Shown: positions 60,372-64,000 of the stretch, in pieces
Layout of the letters: each line of letters begins with the position of its first letter
Position numbering within the stretch: position 1 is the first letter of the stretch
DNA from: Companilactobacillus mishanensis
GTDB taxonomy: Bacteria > Bacillota > Bacilli > Lactobacillales > Lactobacillaceae
Length of the DNA: 64,000 bases
NCBI RefSeq assembly: GCF_003946505.1
Contig: NZ_RHON01000004.1
Location: 62,001 to 126,000 of the forward strand
Reading direction: 5' to 3'
Translations under genes and position numbers: made by a program
The notes under the pieces: generated by a model
Told to the model about the DNA's origin: nothing
Databases searched by the model: none
What the model saw: the letters and a program-made list of their open reading frames with translations, nothing else

Positions 60372-60503
60372 ATGAAAAAACTCATTGACACAGAACATGT
60401 TCAACTGACTATTGAAAGAGTTGAACCTAAATTAAGTGTGCTATTTGTATATTTGATTTTGATTGGTGGATTGGCTCTACTTTCACTTTTCAAAGTCCGT
60501 TAA
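60372..60503 (+). CDS. 43-residue single-segment membrane protein
   Basis: It starts MKKLIDTEHVQLTIERVEPK and ends with a membrane segment (about 22-40) and KVR. AAGGAGAAATAGC precedes the ATG. It is 85 bases after the 28-residue peptide gene in the same direction. Unknown. Confidence 0.55.
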   Translation: MKKLIDTEHVQLTIERVEPKLSVLFVYLILIGGLALLSLFKVR

Positions 60504-60589
60504 ATCAAGTATTATCAGTGGTTCAGTTTAGGTATTTTATAAAAATTATGTTATTTTAAGTACTGGGTAAAGAATGAAGGTGATTAAAA

Positions 60590-61525
60590 TTGCGTAGCCC
60601 AAAGCAACTGTCATATGAGGATCAGTTGGACCTCTTTGAAAAGAGAGGGATGACACTTGATCCAGAAATGCGCGACAAGAACATCAACGCGATAGAAGCA
60701 ATCGGCTATTACACATTGAAACAATTTGCCTATCCATTTGCTTACAGGGACGGATATAATACTCCGGACTATGATGGATTAGAATTTGATTTTGTAGTTA
60801 AAAGATATTATCAAGATAAGAATCTTCGTATCAATTTGCTGCATGCAATCGAAGATATTGAAGTTTCAATGAATAGTTTGATTTCTCACGTTTTGGGAAA
60901 TAAATATGGTGCGTTTGGCTATTTAGATTTTTCAAATTGGGCTGATAATAGAATTTCAAAATACAGTCTTGAAGAACGACAATTTTACTTTAAGAAATCA
61001 TTATTAAGACAAGCATATAATTCAAATATATGAGATTTAGACTATCGGGAGAACTTAAATGCCGATAATTTTCCAACAGTTTGGTTAATGACTAACCTCT
61101 TAACTTTCGAAACAACATCGACTCTGATCCGGCTCATGTCGCCGGATAACGTCAAATACTTTACCGATTATTTTGACTGTACCCGAGATGAATTGGTCTC
61201 TTGGTTAGAGTGTTTAAACTTCGTCAGAAATATTTGTTGCCACAATTCAAACTTGCTAGATATTACATTGTCTACCGATGCAATGGCACCGAAAGATTAT
61301 CAAGAATTCTTGTGGTTTAAGAATATTAATGGTGATATTAGCTACACTAATAAGATAGCTTTGGTGATCGTAATTGTCGTACATATGATGTATGCCATTA
61401 ATCCAAAATATCGATTTGATAATATAAAACGATCCTTCACTAGTATTACCAGAGATATAGATGGGTCGATCGAGAAATTAGGATTTAAAAATATGGATGC
61501 ATTCTATGACATCTTTAGAAAATAG
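60590..61525 (+). pseudogene. Abi-family (AbiD/AbiF-like) gene interrupted by in-frame TGA
   Basis: One frame of 312 codons is broken at codon 148 (61031-61033, TGA); both halves are in the same frame, so a single CGA-to-TGA change would suffice. The start is TTG after GAAGGTG. The first half (PKQLSYEDQLDLFEKRGM, AIEAIGYYTLKQFAYPF, LLHAIEDIEVSMNSLISHVLG) and second half (ECLNFVRNICCHNSNLLD) are those of Abi_2/AbiF abortive-infection proteins, which contain a HEPN-like RxxxxH motif (RNICCH). Inactive unless read through. Confidence 0.8.
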
Positions 61526-61544
61526 CCGAAAGGCTATTTTTTTT
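61521..61544 (+). terminator. terminator after the Abi gene
   Basis: AATAGCC, GAAA tetraloop, GGCTATT and a T run overlap the stop codon. Confidence 0.85.
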
Positions 61545-61945
61545 GCGATAATTTCTAAATTCAATCTCATTTTATTTAGCTATTTTTAGTTAATATCTTG
61601 CCTAATTATGAGTGTTTTTATGAATACAACTACAGGGATGCCTATATTACGGCAATTCAATATATTATATAACTTTCAAAAATTTAAATTGTGGTTATAT
61701 TATGACTTACATTTTAATTTTATTTATTCATTTTTTTGTATTAATGGTGTATAATTTATCTCGATTTGGTACCGCTGTCATTAAAAGAATTCTGTTGATA
61801 TTTACTGATTAGTCAAGTTTTGTGGGAGGAATGCGACTAAACAGGTTTTTAACGAATTACATTATTGGGAATGGTTGGGGTAGTACTAATGAAAGTCCCT
61901 AAGTGTGACTAAATAGGGCATTTTATATTCGAAAAGGGGATTCTT
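61545..61945. other. 400-bp AT-rich gap
   Basis: No gene found. A short repeated phrase GACTAAAyAGG occurs near 61838 and 61907, just upstream of the surface-protein gene. Very AT-rich, likely its promoter region. Confidence 0.4.
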
Positions 61946-62951
61946 ATGAAATTAAAAAAAGCTTTGATTTCGTCCTCATTTGCCATTGCCATTGCTTTGA
62001 CAGGAATCACTGTTGCTTCAGGCACAGCAAATGCCGACACTACTAATAATACAAATACTACTGGCGACGCTTATGTAACTACACAAGTCGCTCCACAAAA
62101 CGTTTCAACATCAACAGATGCAGCTCAAACTGCTACTGATGCAAACAGATACAACAAAAGATACAGATACAAACGCTGTAGCAACTTCTGCTACAACTGA
62201 TACACAAACACAAGAACAAGCTCCACAAGCAAATGTTACTGATTCTTCAGCAACACAAGCAACAACAACAGCTGCAACTGACACAACATCAGCAACAAAA
62301 TCTGATGAGAATCCAGTTGTTTCTAAGATTAAAACTACAGCTAAAAAAGCTGTAGGCGACATTGTTGGTAAGGATATCGTTGGACCAGTTTCAGGCGACG
62401 TTCTTTCAAAAGTTAAACCACTTTCAAATGTTTACGCTGGTGCGGTTGGATTTGCTGATCCTGAATCAAACTCACTAGGTAATGCTTCACACGCTATCCA
62501 AGATGCAGCTATCGACGTTGTCGGTGCTATTCCAGGTGTTGGTGGAGTTGCTTCAACAGTTATGAAATTAGTACAACCACTAGACTTAGTTGATAATGCT
62601 ATCGGTGGTGTTTATGGATTAGCTACAGGTAAAAACAATTTGATCCCTGACGCAATTGGTAACAAAGTTGCTGACGCCATCAATAACAAAGATGCAGATA
62701 CTAAAGAAGCAAAAGCTGCAACAGTTCCTGCAGATACAGCATTTTATTCAAACAGAAAATTAAACAATAAAGTTACAACTACTACACAAGCTCCATTATT
62801 TAACGTAATGGGCGAAACAGCTACTAGATCATTGGCTCCAAATACGGCTTGGTTCACTGATCTACAACGTGTAAATACAAAAACTGGTCAAACATTCTAT
62901 CGTGTTTCTACTAACGAATATGTTCGTGCCCAAGATGTTGTTTTAAGTTAA
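61946..62951 (+). pseudogene. secreted SLAP-domain surface protein, frameshifted
   Basis: The first frame gives a good signal peptide (MKLKKALISSSFAIAIALTG, to about residue 31) and a Thr/Asn/Gln-rich stretch, then goes off frame. Its natural continuation (QTDTTKDTDTNAVAT...) is in another frame from about 62135-62150, running 270 codons to a C-terminal SLAP unit ending YRVSTNEYVRAQDVVLS. One lost base in the low-complexity ACA/GAT-rich region explains it. It may be a pseudogene, phase variation or a read error. Confidence 0.7.
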
Positions 62952-62975
62952 TTAAAATAAAAATGAGGTGAGACG

Positions 62976-64000
62976 ATGAAGAAACTTTCTTCAAAGAAAC
63001 TCATCACCGTTTTAACTAGTTTAATTACAACATTCGTTTTCGGGTTCGTAACTTATTCAGCTGATACGGTCAACGCTGAAACTACCGATACGACTCAAGG
63101 CGCTGTTCAAGTTGAACAAACCACGCCTGCAGTTACTTCGGATACAAGCCAGCAAGATGATGTTTCAACAACGACACCTGCTACTACCAGCGATACTGTT
63201 TCTGCAGTAAACGCTGATTCTAATGCAAATGTCCAAGCGAGTTATTCAGCCACTTCGGATCAACCAAACGATACTGAAATTGCTAACTCTCAATTAGCTA
63301 CTTCAGCTGCCGAAGATGGTATGGTTTTATTGCAAAACCAAGATAATTCATTGCCAATCTCAACTGACCAAAGTGTTGCCTTATTCGGTGCCGGTGCATA
63401 CGGTACTGTCAAAGGTGGTACCGGTTCTGGTGACGCCAATCCAAGACAAACTGTTAATATTTGGGACGGATTGCAAAATGCTGGTTACCAGGTCACAACA
63501 AATGATTGGCTAACAAAAACAGCTGCAGACTACGATCAAAAGAAAGCTGATTTCAGTAAAACAGCTGTATTGTTGAGTACATTCAACTATACAGATCCTG
63601 AAATTTCACAAGCTGATTTTGATGCAGCTCCTGCCGATGTTGGTATTTACGTCTTATCACGTAATGCCGGTGAAGGTAAGGATCGTACAAATACAAAGGG
63701 CGACTATCAAATCACTGATGCTGAATTTAATAACATCAAGAATATCGCTAATAATTATAGTAATAGTGTTTTACTCCTCAATGTCGGTGGACCTATCGAT
63801 ATGTCATTCTTATATGAAGTTCCAAACTTGAAGAGTGTTCTCTTAGTTTCACAAGGTGGTCAAAATACAGGAACCGCTGTTGCCGACCTTATCAGTGGAA
63901 AAACTACTCCTTCTGGTAAATTGACAGATACATGGGCACTAAATTATTCTGATTATCCTTCTTCAGCAACATTTGCTGAAAACGATGGAAATTCTATGAC
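62976..64000 (+). CDS. secreted glycoside hydrolase family 3 enzyme, 5' part (341 codons visible)
   Basis: A signal peptide (1-35, ending VNAET) and a Thr/Ser-rich linker (36-95) are followed at once by the GH3 alpha/beta-sandwich domain: SAAEDGMVLLQNQDNSLPIS, FGAGAYGTVKGGTGSGD, and LLNVGGPIDMSFL...VSQGGQNTGTAVADLISGKTTPSGKL. In ordinary GH3 enzymes this domain follows the TIM barrel; here it comes first, so the barrel with the catalytic Asp should lie beyond the window. Beta-glucosidase-like activity is inferred. GAGGTGAGACG ribosome site. Confidence 0.82.
   Translation, partial: MKKLSSKKLITVLTSLITTFVFGFVTYSADTVNAETTDTTQGAVQVEQTTPAVTSDTSQQDDVSTTTPATTSDTVSAVNADSNANVQASYSATSDQPNDTEIANSQLATSAAEDGMVLLQNQDNSLPISTDQSVALFGAGAYGTVKGGTGSGDANPRQTVNIWDGLQNAGYQVTTNDWLTKTAADYDQKKADFSKTAVLLSTFNYTDPEISQADFDAAPADVGIYVLSRNAGEGKDRTNTKGDYQITDAEFNNIKNIANNYSNSVLLLNVGGPIDMSFLYEVPNLKSVLLVSQGGQNTGTAVADLISGKTTPSGKLTDTWALNYSDYPSSATFAENDGNSM

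Noticed and set aside
61088..61525. Second half of the Abi gene as an independent gene
   Set aside because: It is in the same frame as the first half with conserved family sequence before its ATG and no ribosome site.

Overview
The window looks like chromosome from a low-GC lactic acid bacterium of the Lactobacillaceae. The AT-rich genes, strong AGGAGG-type ribosome sites, class Ib nrdHIEF, Opp transporter, SLAP-type surface domains, matrixin-like secreted proteases and a tyrosine T-box all fit. A Companilactobacillus-like genome is my best guess, but it is inferred from style and not proven. No rRNA, tRNA, IS element or CRISPR array was seen.

Layout. 1-6.6 kb is a surface-protein island: a partial secreted protein, a membrane-anchored protein, four HExxH metalloproteases (three in tandem) and an XRE regulator embedded in a five-segment membrane protein. 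An exact-length 31-bp element lies 74-75 bp before three start codons here. 6.7-10.7 kb is a three-gene nucleic-acid operon: a PD-(D/E)XK nuclease/XPD-like helicase fusion broken by an in-frame TAG, a second PD-(D/E)XK-like protein and an sce7725-type protein. 10.7-13.5 kb holds very small genes: a broken antitoxin-like gene, a type I holin-like toxin with an overlapping RNA, and five unrecognised peptides of 34-45 residues around a SLAP-domain protein. 13.5-17.4 kb is nrdHIEF with paired NrdR boxes. 17.5-24.5 kb carries a membrane protein, a guanylate-kinase-like enzyme, an NlpC/P60 hydrolase, a 6S-like RNA candidate, a MerR/SDR pair and a GPH transporter.

25-33.4 kb mixes toxin-antitoxin genes (MazEF-type, RelB/YoeB-type) with a vitamin B6 salvage block (PdxR-type regulator, PLP-family kinase, ECF S component) and a Fic gene bracketed by related palindromes. 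33.7-40.8 kb is oppABCDF plus hflX. 41-52.4 kb is accessory metabolism and stress: LytTR/DUF3021, an orphan RelB, dehydrogenases, HxlR/SDR, an Ada/Ogt alkylation-repair pair, HigBA and an APC permease. 52.5-60 kb is transport: a BceAB-like ABC pair, a polar amino-acid ABC system and a Tyr-T-box-controlled NhaC-family carrier. 60-64 kb has two tiny membrane proteins, an Abi gene broken by an in-frame TGA, a frameshifted SLAP protein and the start of a secreted GH3 enzyme with reversed domain order.

Two signals are hardest to explain from known families. The first is the 31-bp element regulon next to the membrane-bound XRE regulator. The second is the cluster of tiny peptides at 11.4-13.2 kb. 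Also notable is a family of GC-rich, about 140-bp structured repeats placed at the 3' ends of minus-strand genes; their arms co-vary between copies.
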